DNA of 30,881 nucleotides, taken from contig DFDI01000033.1 of assembly GCA_002367635.1 (NCBI GenBank), forward strand, positions 517 to 31,397, given 5' to 3'. Both the position numbers and the translations under genes were made by a program. The notes beneath the pieces were generated by a model. That model was not told the origin of the DNA, did not search any database, and was given only the letters and a program-made list of their open reading frames with translations. This document shows positions 1 to 8,833 of this stretch, piece by piece. The stretch comes from Betaproteobacteria bacterium UBA3031 (GTDB lineage: Bacteria; Pseudomonadota; Gammaproteobacteria; Burkholderiales; Eutrophovitaceae). The stretch's first letter is position 1. Every line of letters begins with the position of its first letter.

Positions 1-425
1 TCAAAAAATCCTTGAATTTGATCCGCATGCAGATCCATCGTCAACAGTCGATCTACTCCGGCAGCTTGGAGGCAATTAGCCACGACTTTAGCGCTAATCG
101 CCACTCGCGCAGACTTCGGTCTACGATCTTGTCGGGCATATCCTAGATAAGGTATGGCCGCCGTAATGCGTCCGGCCGAAGATCGCTTGAGCGCGTCAAC
201 CATCAACAATATTTCCATCAAACTTTCGTTAGTCGGGGCGCACGCTGACTGAAGGACGAACACATCTCGGCCGCGCACGTTTTCAAGCAACTCGACCATC
301 ACCTCGCCGTCACTAAACCTCCCGACGGTAGCACGACCCAGGCCGATATTTAAATGCTTAGCAACCTGTGCAGCTAGGATGGGATTCGCATTCCCAGTAA
401 ATACCATCAAACTTTCGTAGGCCAT
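1..425 (-). CDS. prs: Ribose-phosphate pyrophosphokinase, N-terminal part (cut by window edge)
   Basis: Makes PRPP from ribose 5-phosphate and ATP, the precursor for purines, pyrimidines, histidine, tryptophan and NAD, in the cytosol. Only the first ~141 codons are present; the 3' part lies beyond base 1. The translation starts MAYESLMVFTGNANP and contains family landmarks: FSDGEVMVELLENVRGRDVF, a QSACAPTNESLMEILLM stretch, the ATP-binding segment YLGYARQDRRPKS and the start of the PRPP-loop side with DLHADQIQGFF. The ATG is at 423-425, with a GGGAG Shine-Dalgarno-like stretch about 12 nt upstream. It lies downstream of ispE and tRNA-Gln on the same strand, the usual gammaproteobacterial order. 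Identification is secure from sequence; the function is family knowledge. Confidence 0.96.
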   Translation of the reverse strand, partial: MAYESLMVFTGNANPILAAQVAKHLNIGLGRATVGRFSDGEVMVELLENVRGRDVFVLQSACAPTNESLMEILLMVDALKRSSAGRITAAIPYLGYARQDRRPKSARVAISAKVVANCLQAAGVDRLLTMDLHADQIQGFF

Positions 426-547
426 ACTGTCGTCGCTCTCCCGGAAAAGTCCTAATTTAGTTCGCGCTACAGTAACCAGCAGCACGAAGCAATGATTATT
501 GAGATGAAGCTCAAACGCTTTAAAAACTATCGCTTCAGCTCGAAATA

Positions 548-624
548 TGGCTGGGGAGGAAGGATTCGAACCTTCGCATGCTGGAATCAAAATCCAGTGC
601 CTTAACCAACTTGGCTACTCCCCA
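548..624 (-). tRNA. tRNA-Gln (anticodon UUG), CCA encoded
   Basis: The minus strand reads TGGGGAGTAGCC at the 5' end and CTCCCCAGCCA at the 3' end, giving a 7-bp acceptor stem with G discriminator and encoded CCA. The anticodon arm is CTGGA-TTTTGAT-TCCAG, so the anticodon is TTG (glutamine). The T arm carries the GGTTCGAATCC signature. The U1-A72 pair is typical of bacterial tRNA-Gln. It lies between ispE and prs, the conserved position of a tRNA-Gln in many Gamma- and Betaproteobacteria, and is probably processed from the same transcript. Confidence 0.97.
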
Positions 625-637
625 AAAACTTGTCTTC

Positions 638-1486
638 CTAATCACCCGTAAAATCAAATAACGGATGGTGATCCAATCCTCGAGCCACAAACCCAAACCA
701 GTACGGCGGCACTTTCGCAAGTAGCGCCTTAGCTCGCTCTGGATCCGCAAACGGACAGAATATGCTTGACCCCGACCCACTCATTGCAGCGGGCCCGTAC
801 TGCCCCAACCACTCTAGCGCCGACTGCACCTCTGGATACAAACGACATACCGTATCCTGCAGATCATTCCGGCCCTCATGTGAGGAAAAGTCCGCTATTT
901 TGATGGGTTTAGAATTTCGTGTCAATTCCGAGTCACCAAACACTGATGCTGTGGAAACAGAACAATTTGGATGAACAACCAAGTAAGAAGCCTCCCCAAG
1001 GTCCATCGGAGAGAACTGCTCGCCAATTCCCTCGGCAAAAGCATTGCGTCCAAAGATAAAAAATGGCACATCAGCACCAAGTGAAACAGCCAGTTCCTGT
1101 AACTCCTGCCTTGTGAGATTAAGCGCCCATAGCTTATTCATCACCAAAAGAACCGTTGCCGCATCTGAGCTGCCACCTCCGAGGCCACCTCCATGAGGAA
1201 TACGTTTCACCACATCAAGCTCAACACCTTGATTAACAGAATATCGCTCCACCAACAATCGCGCCGCCCGGACCGACAAATCATCAGCATCAGACCACGA
1301 ATGGTGCGACACGCGCCGCACCTCATTTTGGGGCGTCAATCTAAACCCAATTGAATCGGCAAAATCGATCAGCCGAAATACGGTTTGAAGCGAATGATAA
1401 CCATCATCACGTTTCCCAATAATCCGTAAAAGCAAATTAAGCTTTGCTGGCGCAGGGAAATAATCAAAGCCCTCCCGCATCGTCAC
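638..1486 (-). CDS. ispE: 4-diphosphocytidyl-2-C-methyl-D-erythritol kinase
   Basis: Phosphorylates CDP-methylerythritol with ATP in the MEP (non-mevalonate) isoprenoid pathway, in the cytosol. The 282-aa length is normal. GHMP-kinase landmarks are clear: PAPAKLNLLL near residues 11-20, with the lysine of the active site, the glycine-rich ATP loop PHGGGLGGGSSDAA at about 97-110, SLGADVPFF near 138-146 and the C-terminal AAMSGSGSS motif. I take the GTG at 1484-1486 as start because AAGG lies 8 nt upstream and it overlaps the lolB stop as GTGA; an ATG two codons later (1478-1480) is the alternative. It is translationally coupled to lolB and followed by tRNA-Gln and prs. Confidence 0.95.
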   Translation of the reverse strand: MTMREGFDYFPAPAKLNLLLRIIGKRDDGYHSLQTVFRLIDFADSIGFRLTPQNEVRRVSHHSWSDADDLSVRAARLLVERYSVNQGVELDVVKRIPHGGGLGGGSSDAATVLLVMNKLWALNLTRQELQELAVSLGADVPFFIFGRNAFAEGIGEQFSPMDLGEASYLVVHPNCSVSTASVFGDSELTRNSKPIKIADFSSHEGRNDLQDTVCRLYPEVQSALEWLGQYGPAAMSGSGSSIFCPFADPERAKALLAKVPPYWFGFVARGLDHHPLFDFTGD

Positions 1487-2061
1487 AAATCAAGCCTTTT
1501 CCATTTATCTAAGACGAACCGAATTTTTAGATCTTCAAATTCAAGCCTCATGACTCGAGGAAGCATAGATCCCTCAGCGTATTGCTCAAAAGTAATTTTC
1601 CACCCATCTTGCTCGAGATAGGTCAAGCGTTGCTGGCTATCTCTGGCGGCCAAATGATCCACAACCACCTCGGGGTTTACTCGCCCTCGAGCCCAATACT
1701 TCAAGCCATTTAGAGGCAAACTCCAACCCAGCACCCGCTGGGTTAACTCTTCTACCGAAGGCGCTTCATAGACCTGATCTTTCGTCTCCAAGACAGCACC
1801 TGCACGAGGAGAGACCAATATCACAGCAATAATCGACCCCGTAGGCGCGTAAACGTCAACGGCATCAATATCAGCGCGATGACTCCACTTGATTCGAGCC
1901 GAGGAGCCCTCTTTTCCCATCTTCGCCGCAATACGACCCGAGACCTCAAATTCGTCGTGCACGAACGGGGTCGTCGGCAGTCTCTTCTCTTGAAATAGCG
2001 AACAACCTGTCACAAGGACACTCAGAACAACACAAAATACACAGACCTTAATCGACCCCAT
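1483..2061 (-). CDS. lolB: Outer-membrane lipoprotein insertion protein LolB
   Basis: LolB receives lipoproteins from periplasmic LolA and inserts them into the inner leaflet of the outer membrane. The 192-aa product begins with a lipoprotein signal: basic/hydrophobic residues 1-16 and a lipobox VTGC with Cys20. The mature part fits the family, with FEVSGRIAAK, SARIKWSHR and APTGSIIAVI, the last around the region expected for the protruding LolB loop. Its start overlaps the TPR gene stop by 14 nt and its stop overlaps the ispE start (GTGA), so the three are probably one transcription unit. Length and lipobox match LolB; assignment also rests on the conserved TPR-lolB-ispE order. Confidence 0.9.
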   Translation of the reverse strand: MGSIKVCVFCVVLSVLVTGCSLFQEKRLPTTPFVHDEFEVSGRIAAKMGKEGSSARIKWSHRADIDAVDVYAPTGSIIAVILVSPRAGAVLETKDQVYEAPSVEELTQRVLGWSLPLNGLKYWARGRVNPEVVVDHLAARDSQQRLTYLEQDGWKITFEQYAEGSMLPRVMRLEFEDLKIRFVLDKWKRLDL

Positions 2062-3838
2062 ACCGCTTCACTGTGTCGAGCAAAACATCGTTGTCAGGAA
2101 ATTGGTCTAAGGCGCTCGTCCAAACGGATTTAGCGTCAACCTCAAGACCTACAGCCCAAAGCGCTTCGCCCAGGTGAGCCGCTATTTCGGGATGACGCTC
2201 TAGCTCATAGGCTCTTTGCAGCAACGCGATGCTTTTATCGTAATTCTTCAGCTTAAATTCAATCCACCCCATGCTATCAATAAATACAGGGTCATCTGGA
2301 GACAATTCAAGGGCACGGACAAGCAGCATTTTAGCCTCGTCGAATCGATCCGTTTTATCTACAAGCGTGTATCCCAACGCGTTGTAGGCCTGCGCGCTAT
2401 TAGGCTGCAACTCCATCAAACGTCTCAGCCTTATCTCTAAGATATCAAGGCGACCAATTTGTTCTGCCGCCATAGCCGAACTGTACAAGAGACTAGGCTC
2501 ATCCACCCTCGCGCTCAAACCATCGTCAAGAACACGAAAATACTCTTCAAGCTTCCCCGACTCTCGATACATCATGCCTTGCAGCTCAACAAACGCGACA
2601 AAATGCTCTGGGGTCTCGTTCGCCCTTTGTTTAAGGTAATCGATTGTCAACTCAAGACCCTCTGAGACCAACTTGAGCTTCGCCAAATGCGATTGCGCCT
2701 CAATGAATCGTACGCCCTTAGGCACACTAGAAAACCAATTTTTAGCCGTTTCAAGAGAATTTAATTTTTCATCAATGAGGCCTAATTGGAAATAGGCAGA
2801 GGCTCGATCTTCGTACCCTAGAGAAAGAGCTCGATGAACCCGATCTTTGGACTCCTCAAACCTCTCGACCTCGAACATTACTAGCGCAAGAGTGAACCGC
2901 ACATTGGCATTACTGGCATCATCTCGTGCCATATGCTGTAGATGAGGAATCGCATCCTCGTAACGTTCTTCTCGAATCAAATCCCCTACGACACTAGCGC
3001 GCACAACACCTGCCTCTGGATGAAACTCAAGAAAGTCAGATAGAAATTTAATAGATTGAGCGCTATCAATTTTTCTTAAAGCGGAAGCCTGCAACAAAGC
3101 AGCATCTTCCGAGCGAGGCTGAAAACCCAATGCATTATCAGCATGCATGCTGGCTTGTTCAGCAAACCCGGCTCTAAAAGCCGACTGACCAAGCAATAAC
3201 GATTTAAGCGCAGAATCTGGCAAGTTTAATGTGACATCCGATAAAAATCGATACGCACCCTCTCGATCCTGTGCGCTGCCTGCCAAATCACCTACATATT
3301 GAAGTTTCTTATCTATAGCACTCTCATTATTAGCCAAAAACTCTCGAATTAAAGGTCGAGCAACATCAAATTCGTTGTTCCTCAAAATCACCGTCAAGTA
3401 AACGAATTTAGCCTTGGTTGAATCAGGGACTAATCGAAACCAAACTTTTGCGGCCTCTAGAGCAAGGTCCAGCCTACGTGCAACATTCGCGGCATCGGCG
3501 GCCATCTCTGCGATGTCAGCTCTCTCCTCACTCCGTAGCATATCCACCAATGTCTCCGCGGAAAGCTCATAAAGCTTATTGTGTTTCGCAAATTCAGCGA
3601 TCAAGAATTTCAACATCAGATCAGAGCGAAACGCACCACGTGGACGATCTCGTCGACGTTGCTCCTGCAGCGGATTGAATTCGTCAATATCAGACTGCTC
3701 CTGAGCCACCCACATGTCGTAGGAAATTGCCGAGGGACAAGAGAGGCACTCGTTAGCAGGGGCTCCGGTCGCAGCAAGCGCTGAAGGCGGCACCAGACAA
3801 ACAAAAAAAGCCGCAAAGAGTGGTAACAATATCTTCAT
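2048..3838 (-). CDS. Exported tetratricopeptide-repeat protein upstream of lolB
   Basis: A 596-aa protein with a Sec signal peptide (MKILLPLFAAFFVCLVPPSALA, probable cleavage after residue 22), so it should be periplasmic or envelope-attached. The rest is a long alpha-helical array of degenerate TPRs; the clearest are the segments with AYNALGYTLVDKTDRFDEA and SPDDPVFIDSMGWIEFKLK near residues 485-530. No enzymatic motif is visible. TPR arrays are protein-interaction scaffolds. A TPR protein of about this length sits immediately upstream of lolB in Pseudomonas and relatives, and the 14-nt overlap with lolB suggests cotranscription and perhaps a role around lipoprotein or envelope biogenesis, which is inference. 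Confidence 0.85.
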   Translation of the reverse strand: MKILLPLFAAFFVCLVPPSALAATGAPANECLSCPSAISYDMWVAQEQSDIDEFNPLQEQRRRDRPRGAFRSDLMLKFLIAEFAKHNKLYELSAETLVDMLRSEERADIAEMAADAANVARRLDLALEAAKVWFRLVPDSTKAKFVYLTVILRNNEFDVARPLIREFLANNESAIDKKLQYVGDLAGSAQDREGAYRFLSDVTLNLPDSALKSLLLGQSAFRAGFAEQASMHADNALGFQPRSEDAALLQASALRKIDSAQSIKFLSDFLEFHPEAGVVRASVVGDLIREERYEDAIPHLQHMARDDASNANVRFTLALVMFEVERFEESKDRVHRALSLGYEDRASAYFQLGLIDEKLNSLETAKNWFSSVPKGVRFIEAQSHLAKLKLVSEGLELTIDYLKQRANETPEHFVAFVELQGMMYRESGKLEEYFRVLDDGLSARVDEPSLLYSSAMAAEQIGRLDILEIRLRRLMELQPNSAQAYNALGYTLVDKTDRFDEAKMLLVRALELSPDDPVFIDSMGWIEFKLKNYDKSIALLQRAYELERHPEIAAHLGEALWAVGLEVDAKSVWTSALDQFPDNDVLLDTVKRYGVD

Positions 3839-4071
3839 AATTAACTCAAAAGGTAGTCCTCAAAGGACTTTTGATCACAATTAATGTAAAAAATTCACAT
3901 TGACTAGCAACCAATTATGCACCCAGCCTTCAAAGAAGAGTTAAGTTTAGGTATATTACCCCACTTACTCTGGCCAGTTCGCCTCGAGACTTTATCAAAC
4001 GATATTGTTACAGTCGCACACTGAGTCGGATCAACACAGACCGTTAACACCAAGCTAAAGTCGTAAAAAAT
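3839..4071. promoter_or_regulatory. Divergent intergenic region; candidate plus-strand sigma-70 promoter at 3929-3957
   Basis: This 233-nt gap separates the TPR/lolB unit (minus) from the ABC cassette (plus) and must hold both promoters. On the plus strand TTCAAA (3929-3934) and TATATT (3952-3957) are 17 nt apart, a plausible sigma-70 pair giving a leader of about 110 nt. A short imperfect hairpin (AGTCC and GGACT around 3855-3870) lies in the minus-strand leader of the TPR gene. No ORF is convincing here. The promoter call is by eye only. Confidence 0.4.
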
Positions 4072-5022
4072 ATGGCCCATCAAGATAACCCACTTACATT
4101 ATCAGCCTCAGGACTCACCCGCAGGTACGGCAACAATATCGCTGTCAGTGATGTGTCTTTATCGCTGCGCAAGGGGGAAATAATAGGCCTACTGGGGCCC
4201 AATGGCGCAGGCAAGTCAACGACGATGAAAATGATCACTGGCAACCTAGCCCCCACCGAAGGATCCATTCAGGTGTGCGGCATCGACCTAATTGATGACC
4301 CAATCGCCGCAAAAACAAAAATTGGCTACTTACCCGAGATTCCTCCCTTATATAAAGAATTGCGTGTCAACGAGTACTTAAAGCTTGTGGCCAAACTGCA
4401 TAAAGTATCCGCAAAAAGAATACACGTAGCGATTGATCATGCTAAGGAAAGAACGGGGTTGACTGAAATGAGCCAGCGCCTCATCGGCTCACTATCAAAA
4501 GGCTTTCAGCAACGCGTTGGTATCGCACAAGCAATCATCCATGAGCCTGAAGTCGTGATCCTAGATGAGCCTACCGTTGGATTGGACCCGAATCAAATTA
4601 TTGAAATTCGTTCTTTAATTAAAGAGCTAGGTAAGAGCCACAGCGTCATTCTCTCAACACATATACTTCCTGAGGTCGAGGCGATTTGTGACAGCGTTAA
4701 AATAATGCACAAAGGACGGGTTGTTTTCGATGACGGAATCGGCGAGTTAAGACAATTTCGATCCGGGAAATCAATCCAAGCCTCTTTCCGCAATCCACCT
4801 ACCCAAACTCTGCTCGAGAACACGCTAAGCAATGTAAAAATTACCACCATCCGGGAAGGCGTGTATCGCATCTCTGGGCTTGAATTAGAACATGATCCGA
4901 CTGACGACCTGGTGCAAATCAGCGTTAATAAGGGCTGGGGGTTGTTTGAGCTGGTGGGTGCTCAGGCGAGCGTTGAAGAAGTGTTTGTAGAACTCACCAC
5001 TCAAGACATCGTCTCGATGTGA
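4072..5022 (+). CDS. ABC transporter ATP-binding protein, GldA-like
   Basis: Cytoplasmic ATPase subunit of an ABC-2 type exporter. The 316-aa product has Walker A GPNGAGKST at 42-50, the variant signature LSKGFQQRVG at 141-150 (usual for the GldA/CcmA-like group rather than LSGGQ), Walker B VVILDEPTVGLDP at about 171-183 and the H-loop His at 197 (ILSTH). A C-terminal extension of about 90 residues follows the nucleotide-binding domain, as in GldA-type proteins. It heads a cassette with a permease, a GldG-like protein and a DUF4340 protein. Similar cassettes are common in non-gliding Proteobacteria, so gliding is not implied. The substrate is unknown. Confidence 0.9.
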   Translation: MAHQDNPLTLSASGLTRRYGNNIAVSDVSLSLRKGEIIGLLGPNGAGKSTTMKMITGNLAPTEGSIQVCGIDLIDDPIAAKTKIGYLPEIPPLYKELRVNEYLKLVAKLHKVSAKRIHVAIDHAKERTGLTEMSQRLIGSLSKGFQQRVGIAQAIIHEPEVVILDEPTVGLDPNQIIEIRSLIKELGKSHSVILSTHILPEVEAICDSVKIMHKGRVVFDDGIGELRQFRSGKSIQASFRNPPTQTLLENTLSNVKITTIREGVYRISGLELEHDPTDDLVQISVNKGWGLFELVGAQASVEEVFVELTTQDIVSM

Positions 5023-5059
5023 TGTCCCTGACAACTACTATGCATTCAAAAAATACACA

Positions 5060-5803
5060 ATGATTATTGTTATCGCACTAAAGGAACTCCGGTCGATGTT
5101 TGCCTCTCCACTGGCCTGGGTCGTCCTAGCCTTTGTTCAGGGGTTTTTGGCTAATGTTTTTCTCAAACAAGTTGATACATTCATGATAATTCAAGGGCAA
5201 CTCGCGAGAACACCAAATGCTCCCGGATTGACTGAGCTAACGATTGTTCCCATGTTCGGGGCTGCACAAATGGTTTTATTAATGTCTATTCCGCTCCTAA
5301 CAATGAGACTGATCTCCGAGGAAAAACGCAATCAGACCATGGCGCTTCTTGTGTCTGCCCCGATATCCATGATGCAAATTATTGTCGGTAAATTTGTAGC
5401 GATGACGATCTTCTTGTGCCTCATCCTCACACTCATTGCCGCCATGTCACTGTCGCTACTATTTGGTGGTGCAGTCGATCTAGGGTTGATCATCGCAAAT
5501 CTATTTGGTCTTTTATTGTTGGGCATGGCCTTTTCCTCGATTGGAATTTTTATTTCATGTCTAACAGTGCATCCCGTCGTGGCAGCAGTAATGACTTTGG
5601 CTGTCTTTATGGGCTTCTGGGTGATTGGGCTCGCGGCATCGGATCCAAGCAGTTGGCTTAACTGGGTTTCAATCTCTAAGAGATTCGAAGGATTCATGGA
5701 CGGATATATTTCACTACCAGACGTCACCTTCTTCTTAGTTGTCATTGCTCTCTTTATTTTTTTATCCATTCGAAAACTTGATTCGGAACGGCTGAGCTCA
5801 TGA
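5060..5803 (+). CDS. ABC-2 type permease, GldF-like
   Basis: The membrane subunit of the ABC cassette. The 247-aa product has about six hydrophobic segments: near residues 15-32, 67-85, 100-130, 135-165, 170-190 and 220-238. It opens with the family-typical ALKELRSMFASPLAW and contains the EEKRNQTMALLVSAP coupling-type segment around residue 90. The ATG at 5060 follows the ATPase gene by 37 nt. Its stop overlaps the next gene's ATG (ATGA), indicating translational coupling. What it moves across the inner membrane cannot be told from sequence. Confidence 0.88.
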   Translation: MIIVIALKELRSMFASPLAWVVLAFVQGFLANVFLKQVDTFMIIQGQLARTPNAPGLTELTIVPMFGAAQMVLLMSIPLLTMRLISEEKRNQTMALLVSAPISMMQIIVGKFVAMTIFLCLILTLIAAMSLSLLFGGAVDLGLIIANLFGLLLLGMAFSSIGIFISCLTVHPVVAAVMTLAVFMGFWVIGLAASDPSSWLNWVSISKRFEGFMDGYISLPDVTFFLVVIALFIFLSIRKLDSERLSS

Positions 5804-7143
5804 AAATTAACGCAAAATTAAGATTCCAATTGCTCATACAAAACGGGGTATTCGTAGGCCTTTTGCTTGGCATTGCCGCCGTTGTGATTTTTCTGGCTGA
5901 AGAATCTAATATTCGATGGGACTTAACTCACAGTCAGCGGAACACTCTGTCTACCGCAACAATTGAGACTCTCAAAAAAATCGATAGCCCCATTACGATT
6001 ACTGCGTTTGTCACTACCGACGCAGAGGGTGATCTACGCCAACCTATTGTCAACTTTCTCACACCGTATCAGCTGGAAAAAAATGACATTCAGTTTAACT
6101 TCATCAACCCCAGAGAAGATCCATTCGCCGCCAAGAGAGCTGGGGTTACTGTCAACGGCGAATTAGTCATTGAGCTGAAGGGTCGAACTGAAAAACTCAA
6201 GACGTTGAACGAACAAGATTTAACCAACTTACTCATTCGCCTGATGAGAAATAATCAACGCGTTATCACAGCTTTAGTCGGACATGGCGAGGGGGACTTC
6301 TCCCGCCAGGGGAGCAAAGACCTAAGTGACCTTGGCAAAAAACTTTCAGCGCGCGGCTTTCAACTTGATGTCTTAAACTTCGCATCCGGACAAGACCTTG
6401 AACCTAACCAGTCAGTATTAATCATTGCCGCCCCAACAGTCACGTTGCTTCCCGGCGAGGTGAACCGCATCAAACGATACCTCGAAGGTGGCGGCAATCT
6501 CCTTTGGATGATAGGCGATGCAACCACAGCAGGATTAGATCCTATCAGCGAGCATCTTGGTGTTGCGCTGCCTGCTGGCGTTGTCGTTGATCCTAGCGCC
6601 CGCCTTCGAAGCGGATCCGTCGCCCTTTCCATCGCGCAAAGTTATGCCGATCATCCCATAACTGAATTAATGAACGTGAACACAGTATTTCCTTACGCTC
6701 GAGGCATTTTCGAGTCCGACAACAAGGACTACCGCTTCACCCCATTAATCACTGTCGCACCGCAAGGATGGATTGAAACCCAGGGCTTAAAAAATGCCAC
6801 CTTCCAAGAGGGAGAGGATAAAAAAGGCCCCATCACGATCGCAGCCACACTTGAAAGAAGCATAAAAGATAAAGTTCAAAGAGTTGTCATCGTTGGGTCG
6901 GGCGTGGCATTTTCGAATGAATTCCTAGCGTCCCTGGGAAATGCTGATTTAGTAACAAATATCATCAATTGGATCTCGGGTGATGAACTACTAATATCAA
7001 TAGAGCCCAAATCGCGTGTCGATATGTCCTTGAATCTACCGCCCATTGCGATTTCTTTAATTGTTACAGGCTTTTTGTTTGCAGGTCCGATTGGGTTATT
7101 AATTGCCGGGACGCTGATTTGGTGGCTTAGGCGAAGGGCATGA
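5800..7143 (+). CDS. GldG-like ABC-cassette auxiliary protein
   Basis: A 447-aa protein with one N-terminal membrane helix (about residues 12-32), a large periplasmic part and a C-terminal helix (about 415-441) ending in RRRA. The soluble part carries landmarks of the GldG/ABC-type auxiliary family: SQRNTLS after the first helix, TAFVTT, INPREDP, and TALVGHGEGDF near residue 160, followed by a section resembling a ThuA/glutamine-amidotransferase-like fold (LIIAAPTVTLLPGEVNRIKRYLEGGGNLLWMIG). It overlaps both neighbours by 4 nt (ATGA), so the subunits are likely made in fixed ratio. No transport function has been shown for the family in Proteobacteria to my knowledge. Confidence 0.85.
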   Translation: MKINAKLRFQLLIQNGVFVGLLLGIAAVVIFLAEESNIRWDLTHSQRNTLSTATIETLKKIDSPITITAFVTTDAEGDLRQPIVNFLTPYQLEKNDIQFNFINPREDPFAAKRAGVTVNGELVIELKGRTEKLKTLNEQDLTNLLIRLMRNNQRVITALVGHGEGDFSRQGSKDLSDLGKKLSARGFQLDVLNFASGQDLEPNQSVLIIAAPTVTLLPGEVNRIKRYLEGGGNLLWMIGDATTAGLDPISEHLGVALPAGVVVDPSARLRSGSVALSIAQSYADHPITELMNVNTVFPYARGIFESDNKDYRFTPLITVAPQGWIETQGLKNATFQEGEDKKGPITIAATLERSIKDKVQRVVIVGSGVAFSNEFLASLGNADLVTNIINWISGDELLISIEPKSRVDMSLNLPPIAISLIVTGFLFAGPIGLLIAGTLIWWLRRRA

Positions 7144-7997
7144 GGTCGCGACTATTAATTAATTTTCTTCTAATCTTAGTTCTGGCCTGTCTTGGCGCCT
7201 ATCTCCTTTGGGACCGAGAGCCATCATCTGCGTCACCCGATCGATTAGTCATGCTGGATCGGGATCAAATCGCACGCGTCTCAATCCTGAAAAATAAGGA
7301 CTTTGAGATCGATATGACGAGGAATTCACAAACATGGTTGATTACAAAACCCTTTAGAGCACGAGCAAATTCTGAAGTTGTCAAACTTATTCTCGACCTC
7401 ACCGATGCATTTATCATCAACGAGATTAAAAATTCTCCTGAGAATCTCGGGTTTAATCCGCCGCAATATACCGTAAGTTTAGACCAAGAAACGATTAAAT
7501 TCGGCAGCATAAACGAAGTTACTAATGAGCAATACATTCAGGTTGGCAGTCACACTTTCCTCACTAAAACACATCACGGGTACAACCTGCCCCACGACCC
7601 TATCAAGGTGGTTGACCGCAGAATTTTAGGGGTCGAAGAAATTCCAATTCTATTGAAAGCCAACTCATGGCGCGCAGAACGTCAAGAGAACCAGTCATGG
7701 GCCGTGATGGCTGCAGATAACAATCTAATGACCATTGCTTCTTCCAAAATACAAATATGGGTTGCTGGATGGCGCTCTACAGCCGCGACCAAAATAGAAC
7801 TCACCAATGAGGCACCCGGCCCCATATATGAATCGGTATCAATCACATTCGAAAACGGCAATCAAGTCGTAGTTTCAATAGAAAAAGATAGCGATGGTTA
7901 TCTCTTGCGCCGGTCTGATGAAACTGTTGCCTACAGAATCGGGCACGATGCTGGCCTTAGATTGATTGACCCCTATGAGGTCGCACGAACACTGTAA
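7140..7997 (+). CDS. DUF4340-type protein of the Gld-like ABC cassette
   Basis: A 285-aa protein with a single N-terminal membrane anchor or uncleaved signal (about residues 5-24) and a soluble, beta-rich remainder predicted to face the periplasm. The sequence shows the DUF4340 pattern: RVSILKNKDFEIDMTRNSQ, then WLITKPFRARANSEVV, then NLGFNPPQYTVSL, corresponding to repeated strand units (about residues 40-110). DUF4340 genes usually follow gldG-like genes, as here, with an ATGA overlap. No catalytic motif is seen. It is last in the cassette; mutM follows after 16 nt and may be cotranscribed. Confidence 0.8.
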   Translation: MRSRLLINFLLILVLACLGAYLLWDREPSSASPDRLVMLDRDQIARVSILKNKDFEIDMTRNSQTWLITKPFRARANSEVVKLILDLTDAFIINEIKNSPENLGFNPPQYTVSLDQETIKFGSINEVTNEQYIQVGSHTFLTKTHHGYNLPHDPIKVVDRRILGVEEIPILLKANSWRAERQENQSWAVMAADNNLMTIASSKIQIWVAGWRSTAATKIELTNEAPGPIYESVSITFENGNQVVVSIEKDSDGYLLRRSDETVAYRIGHDAGLRLIDPYEVARTL

Positions 7998-8013
7998 GTG
8001 AGAACATCGTCGA

Positions 8014-8832
8014 ATGCCTGAATTACCAGAAGTTGAAATCACCAAACAAGGCATAGAACCCTTTCTGGTCGGTCAGTCCATAAAAAAGTTTATTGTTCGC
8101 AATCGAAAACTTCGATGGCCGATTCCAGAAAAACTCGAATCAACGTTAGCGGGCCTTAAGGTCAAATCAATTGATCGCAGAGCAAAATATATAATAATTG
8201 ACTGTGGCGCCGGCTGGCTACTCATCCACCTCGGGATGTCAGGCAGCCTGAGGGTACTCAACTCCCCGAACGACTCCGCCACAAAACACGACCATTACGA
8301 CATTCTCTTAGCCAACGACACCATAATTCGCTACCGCGACCCTCGTAAATTCGGCGCCTTACTGTGGACACGGCAAAATCCCACAATCCACCGCTTAATA
8401 AAAAATCTCGGACCAGAACCACTTGACCAAGACTTTGATGGAAATGTTTTATATCAAAATTTACGCACTAAATCCTCTTCCATCAAATTACAGATCATGA
8501 ACAATCAAGTGGTTACTGGGGTGGGTAATATCTATGCCAACGAATCATTGTTTCATGCTGGGATCCGCCCAACGCGCCGCGCCAATTCAATTAGCCGAGA
8601 AAAGCTACACATTTTAGTCACAGCAATTAAAAAAACCCTCACAAAAGCCATCCAATCGGGGGGCAGCAGTCTGAGAGACTTCTATTTAACAGATGGATCT
8701 ACCGGATATTTTCAACATGAATATAAGGTTTATGGGCGTGACGGCGAGAAATGCCACATCTGCGACACACCAATTAAAACCGTCACATTAGGACAACGAT
8801 CATCTTTTTATTGCCCGACATGCCAAAAGTAA
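8014..8832 (+). CDS. mutM: Formamidopyrimidine-DNA glycosylase (Fpg)
   Basis: Bifunctional DNA glycosylase/AP lyase that removes 8-oxoguanine and formamidopyrimidines. The 272-aa length is normal. The processed N terminus is PELPEVE, with Pro2 as nucleophile and Glu3 as catalytic acid; Lys58 lies in RRAKYI. The helix-two-turn-helix segment contains NNQVVTGVGNIYANESLF, followed by SSLRDFY, and a C-terminal zinc finger has Cys247, Cys250, Cys267 and Cys270. All catalytic and zinc residues are present. It is 16 nt downstream of the DUF4340 gene and converges on the ferredoxin gene with a single base between the two stop codons; no terminator separates them. Confidence 0.97.
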   Translation: MPELPEVEITKQGIEPFLVGQSIKKFIVRNRKLRWPIPEKLESTLAGLKVKSIDRRAKYIIIDCGAGWLLIHLGMSGSLRVLNSPNDSATKHDHYDILLANDTIIRYRDPRKFGALLWTRQNPTIHRLIKNLGPEPLDQDFDGNVLYQNLRTKSSSIKLQIMNNQVVTGVGNIYANESLFHAGIRPTRRANSISREKLHILVTAIKKTLTKAIQSGGSSLRDFYLTDGSTGYFQHEYKVYGRDGEKCHICDTPIKTVTLGQRSSFYCPTCQK

Positions 8833-8833
8833 C

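Noticed and set aside
535..780. An 81-aa minus-strand open frame across the tRNA
   Set aside because: It overlaps tRNA-Gln and ispE; the frame is accidental.
5332..5769. A 145-aa minus-strand open frame
   Set aside because: It is the antisense shadow of the hydrophobic permease gene.
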